From NCBI RefSeq assembly GCF_012272855.1, contig NZ_JAAXCQ010000020.1, positions 1 through 64,000 on the forward strand: a stretch of DNA of 64,000 nt, written 5' to 3'. Origin of the DNA: Arenibacter sp. 6A1 (lineage in GTDB: Bacteria; Bacteroidota; Bacteroidia; Flavobacteriales; Flavobacteriaceae). The translations under genes and the position numbers were made by a program. The first letter of the stretch is position 1. Every line of letters begins with the position of its first letter. Below are positions 49,217-58,495 of this stretch, piece after piece. The notes beneath the pieces were generated by a model. It was given only the letters and a program-made list of their open reading frames with translations. It made no database searches and was not told where the DNA came from.

Positions 49217-50653
49217 TTATCGTTTCAGATTTGCTTGTAAGGCTTGTTTTAGTTCCTGTACCACAGCGGACTGTTGATCGGCTATATTTTTGGTTTCTCC
49301 TTCTGCAGTGGTATGGTCGTACAGTTCTACAAAACCATCCTTATGAAATATCATACGGTGTGTTTTGGTTCTTATAGAGCTAACATCATTGAAATACGAG
49401 ATTGCAAAACCACCTGCAGTTGTCGGTTCTTCCAATATGTTCCTAAGGGATACTCCCTGTACAAACTCAGGCATGGCAACGCCCGTTAAATCACATAGGG
49501 TGGGAAAGACATCAAGTGTCTGCACGATGGCCTTGGTATTTTCGCCTGCTTGGGACATACCGGGGTAATGGATGACCATAGGAGAATGCAATGACTCTTC
49601 GAACAAGCTGTGTTTTCCCCAAATAGCATGTTCTCCCAAGTGATACCCATGGTCTCCCCATAGCACCACTATGGTATTTTTATCGGCTCCGGTACGTTTT
49701 AATTCGGCCAGAATTTTTCCTACCTGGGCATCGGCATAACTCACGGCAGCCGCATAATGCCTCCGTATTTCATCGGCAAAATCCGTATCGATATTGGGAT
49801 CCTTGCCCCATAAATTGTATTGGTTAAATTCTCCGGAGGCATGCCAAGTGGTTCTTCCTACTGGTTTTTGAGGATGTTGTGTCTCCGGAAGGGCTACCTC
49901 TTTGTATTGCTCTAAATACGATTTTGGCGCTCCAAACGGCAGGTGCGGCTTTATAATTCCTACAGCCATAAAAAAAGGCTTGTCACTATCTGTGGCAAGT
50001 TCTCTTAATTGTGCCAAGGCTTCATTGGTAATAGCCCCATCGGGATAAATGGCATCATTGCCTTCTACGGCCTGAAAAACGGCCATGTCCTTGGCATTTT
50101 TACGGATTTCCCCATGTGCCAATCCATGCATGGCCCCCCGCGGATGTTCCCATTGGGCCACGGGCATCAGCTGTTTGTCCCAGGCCGCTGGCATTTCAAT
50201 GATGGTACTATCGTTCCAATTAGCACCGCCCCTACCGCCAGGGTGATGCGATACCTTGCCCACAGACACCGTGGTATAGCCCTGTGTCCTAAACCACTCG
50301 GGCATACTAGGTGCCACCTTATCCTTGCCTTGTGCTATTTTATCGGCCCGCATAAAAAGGGCATTATTACTAGAAGGCCCGTACAAACCTGTTAATAAGG
50401 TGTAACGAGAAGGTCCGCAACTAGGCGCATTTACATAGTGGTTCTGAAAAGAGACACCCTTTTGTGCCAAGGCGTCCATATGGGGAGAATGAATATAATT
50501 TGCTCCAAAACTTTTTAGCTCAGGACGCAGATCGTCTACACAAATCAACAAAACATTGGGTTTTTGCACGCGTTCTGGTTCTTGGCAAGCCGTCATCGAT
50601 AACACCCCTAAAACGATCCCAAAAATAGGTAGTAATATTTTCTTAATTAGCAT
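49217..50653 (-). CDS. Formylglycine-dependent sulfatase (S1 family) lipoprotein
   Basis: A 478-residue lipoprotein (LSMTACQEP, Cys23). The sulfatase signature [12 protein letters not shown] has Cys79, the residue converted to formylglycine, and the Cys form needs an FGE maturase elsewhere. Other marks are [18 protein letters not shown] (metal site), [40 protein letters not shown] and PTLCDLTGV. The pattern fits iduronate-2-sulfatase-like S1 subfamily members acting on sulfated glycans. The exact subfamily and substrate are inference. It begins the two-gene unit with the SGNH hydrolase. Confidence 0.95.
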   Translation of the reverse strand: MLIKKILLPIFGIVLGVLSMTACQEPERVQKPNVLLICVDDLRPELKSFGANYIHSPHMDALAQKGVSFQNHYVNAPSCGPSRYTLLTGLYGPSSNNALFMRADKIAQGKDKVAPSMPEWFRTQGYTTVSVGKVSHHPGGRGGANWNDSTIIEMPAAWDKQLMPVAQWEHPRGAMHGLAHGEIRKNAKDMAVFQAVEGNDAIYPDGAITNEALAQLRELATDSDKPFFMAVGIIKPHLPFGAPKSYLEQYKEVALPETQHPQKPVGRTTWHASGEFNQYNLWGKDPNIDTDFADEIRRHYAAAVSYADAQVGKILAELKRTGADKNTIVVLWGDHGYHLGEHAIWGKHSLFEESLHSPMVIHYPGMSQAGENTKAIVQTLDVFPTLCDLTGVAMPEFVQGVSLRNILEEPTTAGGFAISYFNDVSSIRTKTHRMIFHKDGFVELYDHTTAEGETKNIADQQSAVVQELKQALQANLKR

Positions 50654-50858
50654 TAATATTTATTTATATGAGTAATATAGTATTCTTTATGGTTATGAAA
50701 ACTATTCGCATTTCAATGGAACCTACAACCTTTTTATTCTAATCCATAAATATAAGTATTGTAAGTAAAGGACAAAGGATCGCTACATCAATCTACATGG
50801 AGCTAGATAATCCAAATAATCAGGGGCACGCCCTTATCAAGGCCTACAATTATTTTTT

Positions 50859-50942
50859 GCGTTAGGGATGGCGGCGGCATCCCCGCAGCGTAGCAAGGGA
50901 TATAGCCAAGAGCCCGCCCGACGAAGGAGGGAACGCCCAAAG
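50859..50942 (+). repeat. Dispersed GC-rich repeat element B, copy 1
   Basis: 84 bp starting GCGTTAGGGATGGCGG and ending GGAACGCCCAAAG. It is the exact reverse complement of 53537-53620. Ends GCGTT/AACGC can pair, and ATCCC/GGGAT inside can form a second stem, so a branched fold is likely. GC content is far above the surroundings. The rest of the 50654-51119 gap is empty. Confidence 0.93.
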
Positions 50943-51119
50943 CACCATGCTTATACCTATTAGAATGTTAAAAATTTTACCTCAGCAGTACGACCTGCTA
51001 AACCCGTACTTTCCGATTGTGCTCCATAGTATAAAAAGGCCGATGGCGATTAAAAATCCCACGTTCATTATTATCTTGGAAATACATCTGCCTTATAAGC
51101 TTGTTCCTGTGCACTATCC

Positions 51120-53267
51120 TTACTTTCTTCGGAACAGTCGTGCTATCGTCACCCCTATTTCATCAAGTTTCTCTAGGGGCTCTGTAAGGGCCGGGTTCAT
51201 CAAGTCTATTGGGGTGGTATCGGCAACACCCGCTTGTTTGGGATAGATAAGAATAAAGCTATTGTCCCGAAAATATTTATTTAAATACCCCGGTATTTTT
51301 TCCATACTACTCTGATATGATGGCTTATCCTTTCGGCTCATCACAATGATCAAATTATCGTCTTTATGAAAATCCTTTGCTAGGATTAAAAATTCGTCCC
51401 AATCGTCAAACTGGTTGAATTCGCATTCAAGGGGATGCTTTACATGTATTTCCTTTATATATTTTAAGGTTGCCTCTGTGGCGTAAAACACCAGTTTTGC
51501 TCCGGAATTACGAGATATATTCCACACTTTAACCAACCAAAAAGCAAAGCCCATTTCTTTTTCTGCTTTCTCTGGCACCAGAATAATATTTCTTTTAATG
51601 GTACCAAATGGCTGGGTAGGTTTATAGATCAGTGTGGTAGTATTACACTTGGTCAGAATCCCCTCTGTCAAATTTCCCAAGAAAGAATCTGAGATCCCTT
51701 TTTTAATATGGAGGCCCAAAATTAAATCGGTGATCTTATGTTCTTTTACCACGCTGGTTATTCCGTTTACTATATTAAGGTCGTAGCGCAGCAATTGGTG
51801 CAGGTTGTTATCTGTTGCCGATGCTGTCACTGCCGCTTTGTTCAATATTTTCCTAGCATTTTTTTCTGCCGCCCCATCGGTAGTATTGTTGTTAATAATA
51901 CTCAGGGCATACAAACTTTCCTTGCTTTTTTTAGACTGTATGGTCACCCCTAAATTGATCAGCTCATCCGTGGTTTCGGTATTGCTTATTGGGATAAGGA
52001 TATTTTCATAATCGTCGGCATCGTCTATATTGGTATCCGAAACTTCTAAAAGGGCCATATTCTTAGCTCCTTTTTGTGCCACAAAAGAGGCATGGGTACA
52101 GGTAAATAAGATCATTAAAATGGTCCCGTTTAAAACGCTTTCACTCAGCAGCCTAATAGGCTCCCCATCGGCGGTTTCCCCAACAATAATATTATACCCT
52201 ATTAATACGGCCGCCAAGGTTGCTGCCGCTTGCGCATTGCTCAAGCCAAAAATCAACCTTCTTTCGTCATTCGATAATCGATAGGTTTTTTGGGTCAGCC
52301 AGGCGGCAATAAATTTCGCAGAAGTAGCCACTACAATCATTATCCCCGCTACTTTAAGGGTTTCCCAGTCTTTAAAAAACACCCGGTAATCTATGAGCAT
52401 TCCTACTCCTATTAGGAAGAAGGGTATAAAAATGGCATTCCCCACAAAGTCTATCCTATTCATCAAGGGAGAGGTATGTGGAATTAGCCTATTAAGGGCC
52501 AGGCCTGTTAAAAAGGCCCCTATAATCGCTTCTATGCCGGCTAATTGGGCCAGCACGGCTCCTAAGAATACCATTACCAGCACAAATATATATTGTGCCA
52601 CATTATCGTCGAACCGCTTAAAAAACCAACTGCCTATGATTGGAAAAATAAACATTACTATAAGTCCAAATACCAGAATAGAAACCGTTAATCGTACCCA
52701 AAAGGCAGTATTTACCTCTCCGGCAGACATGCCTACGATTACCGCCAGCACCAATAAAGCTAAGGTATCGGTGATCATTGTTCCGCCTACGGTAAGATTC
52801 ACCGCTCTGTTCTTAGCGACTCCCAATTTACTGATCAGTGGGTAGGCAATTAAGGTATGGGAAGCGAACATACTGGCCAACAAAATAGCGCTGGGCAATG
52901 AAAATTGTAACATATAAATACCTGTTAGCGTCCCCAAAACCATAGGAATCAAAAAAGTATATGCCCCAAAGACCAGGCTTTTTTTACTGTTTTTTTTAAA
53001 ATCGCCCAGATCAATTTCCAATCCGGCAAGGAACATAATATACAGCAGTCCGGCCGTCCCCGAAAGAATAATACTGCTATCGCGTTCCATCAGAAAAAAG
53101 CCATTGGGCCCAATAACGGCACCGGCAATAATAAGTCCCAAAAGCGGGGGGATTTTTAATTTGTTCAGAAGGATGGGGGCAAATAATATAATGACCAGGA
53201 TAAGGAGAAATTTCAATACCGGATCTGTTAGCGGCAAGCTGGGATCAAAGCTGGTTAAAAATAACAT
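51120..53267 (-). CDS. Cation:proton antiporter (CPA2) with C-terminal USP-like domain
   Basis: A 715-residue protein. Residues about 15-400 form some twelve membrane helices with the CPA2 hallmarks IVIILFAPILLNKLKIPPLLGLIIAGAVIGP, TVGGTMITDTLALLVLAV (unwound helix with Asp) and ANPLISKLG-type helices, as well as AIIGAFLTGLALNRLIPHTSPLMNRIDF. Residues about 430-700 form a soluble tail resembling tandem universal-stress-protein folds (NILIPISNTETTDELI; ILVPEKAEKEMGF). It should exchange Na+ or K+ for H+ across the inner membrane, with the tail as possible nucleotide sensor. It is flanked by inverted element B copies. Confidence 0.88.
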   Translation of the reverse strand: MLFLTSFDPSLPLTDPVLKFLLILVIILFAPILLNKLKIPPLLGLIIAGAVIGPNGFFLMERDSSIILSGTAGLLYIMFLAGLEIDLGDFKKNSKKSLVFGAYTFLIPMVLGTLTGIYMLQFSLPSAILLASMFASHTLIAYPLISKLGVAKNRAVNLTVGGTMITDTLALLVLAVIVGMSAGEVNTAFWVRLTVSILVFGLIVMFIFPIIGSWFFKRFDDNVAQYIFVLVMVFLGAVLAQLAGIEAIIGAFLTGLALNRLIPHTSPLMNRIDFVGNAIFIPFFLIGVGMLIDYRVFFKDWETLKVAGIMIVVATSAKFIAAWLTQKTYRLSNDERRLIFGLSNAQAAATLAAVLIGYNIIVGETADGEPIRLLSESVLNGTILMILFTCTHASFVAQKGAKNMALLEVSDTNIDDADDYENILIPISNTETTDELINLGVTIQSKKSKESLYALSIINNNTTDGAAEKNARKILNKAAVTASATDNNLHQLLRYDLNIVNGITSVVKEHKITDLILGLHIKKGISDSFLGNLTEGILTKCNTTTLIYKPTQPFGTIKRNIILVPEKAEKEMGFAFWLVKVWNISRNSGAKLVFYATEATLKYIKEIHVKHPLECEFNQFDDWDEFLILAKDFHKDDNLIIVMSRKDKPSYQSSMEKIPGYLNKYFRDNSFILIYPKQAGVADTTPIDLMNPALTEPLEKLDEIGVTIARLFRRK

Positions 53268-53536
53268 ATAGCGTGATTTAGTAATTAATATAGCGCAATT
53301 CTCCGTCCTTTAGGGAACAAACTGCTGCCTTACTTTTTTTCTATTCCTCTTTATTTCCTTTGTAAGACCATCGTAATTGCCGGGCAATATACGTGAATTA
53401 TGGACTGATTTATTTTTTTTAAGAAAACATAAACAGCCTCCGTTACCGACTCATTGTCAGCCCCTTAAGAATCCTAAAAAGTAAAAACATTAAGTTTTAA
53501 TCGAAAATCATCTCCAGATCCCTATTAGCTTTTTTT

Positions 53537-53620
53537 CTTTGGGCGTTCCCTCCTTCGTCGGGCGGGCTCTTGGCTATATCCCTTGCTACGCTGCGGGGAT
53601 GCCGCCGCCATCCCTAACGC
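53537..53620 (-). repeat. Dispersed GC-rich repeat element B, copy 2 (inverted)
   Basis: Identical over all 84 bp to the reverse complement of 50859-50942, and the identity stops sharply at both ends. Together the two copies bracket the antiporter gene. The rest of 53268-53762 holds only the hairpin at 53699. Confidence 0.93.
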
Positions 53621-53698
53621 GGAACTTCTTTCTATTGAGACCGTATCTGTTCCCGCTTCCTATTACTTCTATCAACTTTTAATATTGCGACCAATAAT

Positions 53699-53738
53699 TA
53701 AGCCCAATACAAAGAGGCGTTCCTTTGCATTGGGCTTA
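53699..53738 (-). terminator. Hairpin after the amidohydrolase gene
   Basis: Arms TAAGCCCAAT (53699-53708) and ATTGGGCTTA (53729-53738) pair perfectly, with a further CAAAG/CTTTG pairing inside. It lies 25 bp past the minus-strand stop. The T-run on the minus strand is broken. Confidence 0.65.
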
Positions 53739-53762
53739 AAAGTAAGAATAAAACCAGACGCC

Positions 53763-55184
53763 TTATTTTGTCTCCGCCGCCTTTATTTTTACTTCTTCCA
53801 ACATATGGTCTAGAGCAGTTCTATCATAATGAATCCCTTTAGCAACAACGGCATGTATACTTTGTGTATTTTTAATATCCTTTATCGGGTTATCATTTAG
53901 CAACACTATATCTGCTTTTTTGCCTGTGGCTATTTCCCCATAATTATTTTTATGCAGGAAGTCTGGTGAATTTATGACCGATGCTTGTAGCGCCTCCAAG
54001 GGTGTTAGGCCATAGTGCACCAATAGGGCCAATTCCTGGTGGATTCCTATTCCAGGGAAATTGAAAGAATTTAGGTATCCGGCATCTGTACCGGCCATAA
54101 TCTTAACACCTGCCTTTTGTAAAAGGGGTAAAATAGATGCCGATTTCTCAAACACCTCGTGTCTTTTTGCTATAGCAGCCGCATCGTCCTGTGCTGCCCT
54201 ATTTACACGCCATTCGTAAGTACGTTGCAATCCTTCGCCTATATACTGCAGGTAAGGATCGTTTTTATGATCGTTTTGATCTAGAAATACTACGGTATGG
54301 CTACTGTTTAGGGTTGGGGTAACGGCCACACCTTTTTTGGCCATTTCTCTATAGGTACGCATTGCAGCGGCCGTATCAAAATTCTCAAGGATATACTCGT
54401 TAACGGCACGACCTCTAATTTCGCCTTTTTCAATACTCTTTGCTAAACTCGCTTCATCTTTTACACCGGCTCTCCATGCGTAATAGATGTGCTCCACACC
54501 ACTCAATCCGGCATCCATCACCTCTTGCAAGGTCAGTACCCCAGGAGAATGCCCTGTAATTTCCCAACCTCTTTTACGCACCTCTTTTAAGGCTTCTAAA
54601 TAAAGTTGTGGACTAAGGGTGTTGTCGGTGATTTTCACAAAATCGACTTTCAATGTTTCTAAAGAATCCAGGGCCTGGAACAATTCTGAACTAGATCCTA
54701 TTTCCAGATCCCCTGGCCAAATAGAATTGATGCCTTCTATTTTTGGACCAGAAGTAAATATAGTAGGCCCGTTTAGACTGCCCTCGTTAATGGCTTCACG
54801 CCATTCAATAACCTTGTCACTAATATCACCGGCACAATCCCGTACGGTAGTAACCCCATGCGCCAAATACAAGGGCAGTAGGTTTTTATTTTCTTCTACA
54901 ATATTATCGCCTCCAAAATGCACGTGCATATCCCATAGTCCGGGCATGGCAAAACGATTTCCCCCATCGATGAGCTCGCTGGTTTTATAGTGCTTAACTT
55001 TCTTATTGGGAATTACAGCAAGGATCTGTTCGTCTTGAATTACAATAGCTCGGTCCTTTTGTATTTTTCCGGTTTGGATATCCATCACCTTTACGGAATG
55101 AATAATAAGATCTACGGCTTTATCTTGTGCCCTTGCGAAAGCAGCTGCGATAAGAAGTAAAAAAGTACTTAAAATAGTTTTCAT
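53763..55184 (-). CDS. Secreted amidohydrolase-family protein
   Basis: A 473-residue exported protein (signal LLIAAAFARAQ). It has the imidazolonepropionase-like amidohydrolase layout: LIDGGNRFAMPGLWDMHVHFGG with the metal His-x-His, GVTTVRDCAG, WEITGHSP and GVEHIYYAW with further metal His residues, and IMAGTDAGY with the metal Asp, then PLEALQASVINSPDFL and GKKADIVLLNDNPI. Secreted members act on peptides or small amides, and the substrate here is unknown. It is 17 bp after the MFS transporter, so transport and hydrolysis are probably linked. Confidence 0.88.
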   Translation of the reverse strand: MKTILSTFLLLIAAAFARAQDKAVDLIIHSVKVMDIQTGKIQKDRAIVIQDEQILAVIPNKKVKHYKTSELIDGGNRFAMPGLWDMHVHFGGDNIVEENKNLLPLYLAHGVTTVRDCAGDISDKVIEWREAINEGSLNGPTIFTSGPKIEGINSIWPGDLEIGSSSELFQALDSLETLKVDFVKITDNTLSPQLYLEALKEVRKRGWEITGHSPGVLTLQEVMDAGLSGVEHIYYAWRAGVKDEASLAKSIEKGEIRGRAVNEYILENFDTAAAMRTYREMAKKGVAVTPTLNSSHTVVFLDQNDHKNDPYLQYIGEGLQRTYEWRVNRAAQDDAAAIAKRHEVFEKSASILPLLQKAGVKIMAGTDAGYLNSFNFPGIGIHQELALLVHYGLTPLEALQASVINSPDFLHKNNYGEIATGKKADIVLLNDNPIKDIKNTQSIHAVVAKGIHYDRTALDHMLEEVKIKAAETK

Positions 55185-55201
55185 ATGTAATGTTTAGATG
55201 G

Positions 55202-56386
55202 TTATTTTCTTAGGTTGATCACCAATGCGATGGCGACAAAAATGGCTCCGAGCACACATACGCCGGTCCAATGCCAATAGGTCCATGCCATGGCACCCAT
55301 CAAGGAACCTATAGAACCACCGGCAAAGGAAGCAGAGATATAAATGGTATTTAGCCTACTCCTTGCTTCGGGCACTAGGGCAAAAACTTTTGACTGATTG
55401 GATACATGGGTCACTTGCAGACCGATATCGAGCAATACCACCCCAAGGATTAACCCTAATAAGGAGGTTGCCGAGAAATCCATCACTACGAAAGCCAGAA
55501 AAACGGCAAAAATGCCAATCCTTATAGCGAATTGGGCTCCTTTTTTATCAATCCATTTCCCTGCCATCGGGGCTGCTAAAGCACCACAAGTACCAATAAG
55601 ACCAAATAGCCCCACCATATCGCTTTCATAAAAGAACGGCTTGCCTTCTAGTAAAAAAACCAAGGTCGTCCAGAAAATACTAAAGGCCCCAAACATAAAG
55701 AATCCGGTTACTGCCGCTGTTCTCAACACCGGGAGTTCTTTTATATACCCCAGCATGGAACGCATTAGTCCGCCATAGCTACCCAAAAATTCGGGTTCAT
55801 TTTTTGGGAGTTTCCAATATAACAAGGCCATGAGCAATATCATTACCAAGGTCCCAAAATAAAATACAGTGCGCCAACCAAAGGCAGCTCCCATAAATCC
55901 GCTCAGTGTTCTAGATAATAAAATCCCTACCAGGAGTCCGCTCATCACCTGTCCCAGTACTTTCCCCCTATTCTTATCATTGGCTAGACTTGCAGCCATG
56001 GGCAGTAACAATTGAGGAACGGCAGAAAAGAACCCTATATATAAACTAGCGGCAAGGAGTACGTAAAAATTACCGGCCATTGCTGCCGCAAAAAGGGCTA
56101 GAGCGGCACCAACGAGTTTTATTAGAATAAGTTTCTTGCGCTCCACTTTATCGCCTAGAGGAACAACAAAAAACAAACCAAGGGTATAGCCAACCTGGGT
56201 GATGGTAGCGATCCAACTTACCCGTTGTTCGCTTACGCCAAAAGTCTCGGCGATTTGGATAAGCAAAGGTTGATTATAATATATATTGGCCACCACTACC
56301 CCACAGGTAACTGCCATCAGTAAAATTAACATCCCGCTCAGATTACTGCTAGATGCCGAAGCATCTATCTGTGCTACTTTTTGCAT
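55202..56386 (-). CDS. MFS transporter
   Basis: A 394-residue major-facilitator transporter with about twelve helices. The loop 2-3 signature is VPLGDKVERKKLILIKL, and the second half repeats it as APMAGKWIDKKGAQFAIR. The N-terminal NIYYNQPLL is typical of the YnfM/drug-efflux-like group in Bacteroidetes. The direction of transport is not predictable. It is the middle gene of a likely AraC-MFS-amidohydrolase unit (78 bp after AraC, 17 bp before the amidohydrolase). Confidence 0.9.
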   Translation of the reverse strand: MQKVAQIDASASSSNLSGMLILLMAVTCGVVVANIYYNQPLLIQIAETFGVSEQRVSWIATITQVGYTLGLFFVVPLGDKVERKKLILIKLVGAALALFAAAMAGNFYVLLAASLYIGFFSAVPQLLLPMAASLANDKNRGKVLGQVMSGLLVGILLSRTLSGFMGAAFGWRTVFYFGTLVMILLMALLYWKLPKNEPEFLGSYGGLMRSMLGYIKELPVLRTAAVTGFFMFGAFSIFWTTLVFLLEGKPFFYESDMVGLFGLIGTCGALAAPMAGKWIDKKGAQFAIRIGIFAVFLAFVVMDFSATSLLGLILGVVLLDIGLQVTHVSNQSKVFALVPEARSRLNTIYISASFAGGSIGSLMGAMAWTYWHWTGVCVLGAIFVAIALVINLRK

Positions 56387-56464
56387 TTGGAAAAATTTGC
56401 GCCAAAATTACAGATGTTTCCCTTGAATGAATGGTACTCACTATGGCAGTGAAGGTACTATCAC

Positions 56465-57283
56465 CTACTGTTCCCTAAATTCTACTGGAGTAAGGTCGGT
56501 ATATTTTTTAAAGAAGCGCGAAAAATAAGAGGTATCCTTAAATCCTAAGTCATAGGCTATTCCTTTAACATCCGTATCGGTCAATGCAAGCAGGCGTTTT
56601 GCTTCTAGCAGTAGCCTTTCCCTAATATGATCCCCAGCAGATTGGTTGGTCATCGCACTACAGACCTGGGTCAAATAACTAGCGTTCACATGAAGTTGGT
56701 CGGCATAAAACCCTACACTGTGCTGTTCGGTATAATGCTCTTCTAGCTGTATTAGAAAACGGTTAAGGATATGATTTTTTGCCGAATGCTGATCCCCGGG
56801 GTAGGCGCTGGTATGCCATCCCTGTAAAAGATGCAAAACAATTTGCAGCCTATGTTGAATTATACTGGCCGATGTCTCGTGTTTAAAGGCTTGCAATTCA
56901 TGCAGCAATTGTGCGTTTTGAGCTTCAGTGAGTTCCAAAAAAGAATTGGACCGGGGCGAAAATAAAGGCCATAGATGTCCGTCTGAAAGCAAAATCTTAT
57001 TGCTGAACATCAGTTGCCACCCAAAGGTGTCGGCAGACATTTTCCATTCGTGGGCCTGTCCCGGGGATAGGAAAAAAACAACCTTCTCCTTTACTTCCAG
57101 GGGCCTAAAATCTATAGTATGGGTGCCGCTGCCTTTGGTGATGAGAAGGATCATAAAAAAATCGTGCTTGTGTGCAGCCTCTATCACGGGCATATTAATG
57201 GGCCGATGGTGAATAATATTAAATGCTTCCTTATCAAAGGAAAGGTTTACAATATCACTCATACCAAGAATCGGTAGCCCCAT
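56465..57283 (-). CDS. AraC-family regulator with cupin-like sensor
   Basis: A 272-residue regulator. Residues about 15-110 form a cupin-like AraC ligand domain (HKHDFFMILLITKGSGTHTIDF; VVFFLSPGQAHEWKM), and about 170-272 the helix-turn-helix pair (ADQLHVNASYLTQVCSAMTNQSAGDHI; IAYDLGFKDTSYFSRFFKKYTDLTPVEF). Met8 (57262) is an equally likely start because the first seven residues are not conserved-looking. It probably controls the MFS and amidohydrolase genes that follow, and may respond to their substrate. Confidence 0.93.
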   Translation of the reverse strand: MGLPILGMSDIVNLSFDKEAFNIIHHRPINMPVIEAAHKHDFFMILLITKGSGTHTIDFRPLEVKEKVVFFLSPGQAHEWKMSADTFGWQLMFSNKILLSDGHLWPLFSPRSNSFLELTEAQNAQLLHELQAFKHETSASIIQHRLQIVLHLLQGWHTSAYPGDQHSAKNHILNRFLIQLEEHYTEQHSVGFYADQLHVNASYLTQVCSAMTNQSAGDHIRERLLLEAKRLLALTDTDVKGIAYDLGFKDTSYFSRFFKKYTDLTPVEFREQ

Positions 57284-57733
57284 AGGTACAAAGATAACGT
57301 ATCGCCCTTAATTTTAAAGGGAAATAAAGCTGGGCATTATGAAGGTATGACGGGGGAAAGTACCTTCGAAAATATTGGTCTGTCCGTGAAAATTGACACG
57401 CGATAAAAAATTAGGAAAGTTGCCCCTTATCCTACAAATTAAACTTCTTAAAAAATTTGTTTTTCCTTACAAAGGTAGTAAACTCATGAAAAAATATTTT
57501 TTTTTGGAATCTTCCTTGTAAATTACTGTTTTTACTTACCTACACTCTATATAGGTAAGCATTAGCCCCTTAGAAATTTTTACATAAAAGCTTTGTAATC
57601 CTAAATAGGACTAAAAAGTCCCATTTTTTTATTTGTATGATTGCCTCGACATAAATACTATACTTTTTATAGAATAAAAATCCTACTTTTGAGAAAATAT
57701 TATAATGAAAAAGTAAACCTATCCTTATCTATT
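57284..57733. other. 450-bp divergent control region
   Basis: Separates the AraC gene from the LytTR regulator. No gene. TACTTTTG at 57684-57691 is a full TAnnTTTG -7 match about 43 bp before the regulator start and is its likely promoter. Confidence 0.45.
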
Positions 57734-58495
57734 ATGACAAAAATTGTAATCATCGATGACGAATTTATCGCCCGTTCATTGTTGACAAATATGTTGGAAG
57801 AATATTTTCCGGAAAACTACACCATTGTGGGGTCTTATTCTTCTGTAAAAGATGGGGTAAAGGCTATTCAGGAATTTGACGCCGATTTAGTTTTTTTGGA
57901 CATACAAATGCCCGAAGAATTTGGCTTTGAACTTTTTAAATACTTTTCAAAAATTAATTTCCAAGTAATTTTTGTTACTGCCTATAACCAGTATGCCATA
58001 AAGGCCTTCCGTTGTAGCGCTTTAGATTATCTGTTAAAGCCTATCGATACGGATATCTTTCGCGAAGCCATCCACAAATATTTAAAAAACAGACCTACAA
58101 AAGGCTCTCAAGGAGAGCAGATGAAGGTATTATTGGAACACCTAGAAAAGGAAAAGAACACCAATCATCACCACAGAATAGCATTCTATACCTGCAACGG
58201 CGTAGAATGCATCCATACCAAGGATATTATATACTGTGAATCGGACGGGAATTACACTACGATTCAAATGATCAAAGAAAATAGGGTTCTGGTTACCAAA
58301 TCCTTAAAATCCGTAGAAGAATTACTTCCCAAAACCTTGTTCAAAAGAGTCCATAAATCTTTTCTGATTAAAATGGATGCCGTAAAACGCTATAATAAAT
58401 TTGATAAACTTGCAGAGTTAACGGACAATTTCACTATTCCAGTAGCACATAGAAAAGAAGCCGAATTTTTAAAAGAACTGTTTGGAAAAGATTAA
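57734..58495 (+). CDS. LytTR-type response regulator
   Basis: A 253-residue regulator. The start at 57734 gives MTKIVIIDDEFIARS, the normal opening; the longer frame upstream has no such context. The receiver domain (1-125) has the Asp8-Asp9 pair, phospho-acceptor Asp56 in DLVFLDIQMP and Lys in YLLKPID. The LytTR DNA-binding domain (about 150-250) shows CIHTKDIIYCESDGNYTTI and LFKRVHKSFLIKMDAV. Such regulators bind direct repeats upstream of their targets. Its stop overlaps the histidine-kinase start by 14 nt, so the two form one signalling pair. Confidence 0.96.
   Translation: MTKIVIIDDEFIARSLLTNMLEEYFPENYTIVGSYSSVKDGVKAIQEFDADLVFLDIQMPEEFGFELFKYFSKINFQVIFVTAYNQYAIKAFRCSALDYLLKPIDTDIFREAIHKYLKNRPTKGSQGEQMKVLLEHLEKEKNTNHHHRIAFYTCNGVECIHTKDIIYCESDGNYTTIQMIKENRVLVTKSLKSVEELLPKTLFKRVHKSFLIKMDAVKRYNKFDKLAELTDNFTIPVAHRKEAEFLKELFGKD

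Noticed and set aside
50947..51246. 99-residue plus-strand frame at the antiporter end
   Set aside because: Antisense to the antiporter C-terminus over its second half; treated as a shadow.
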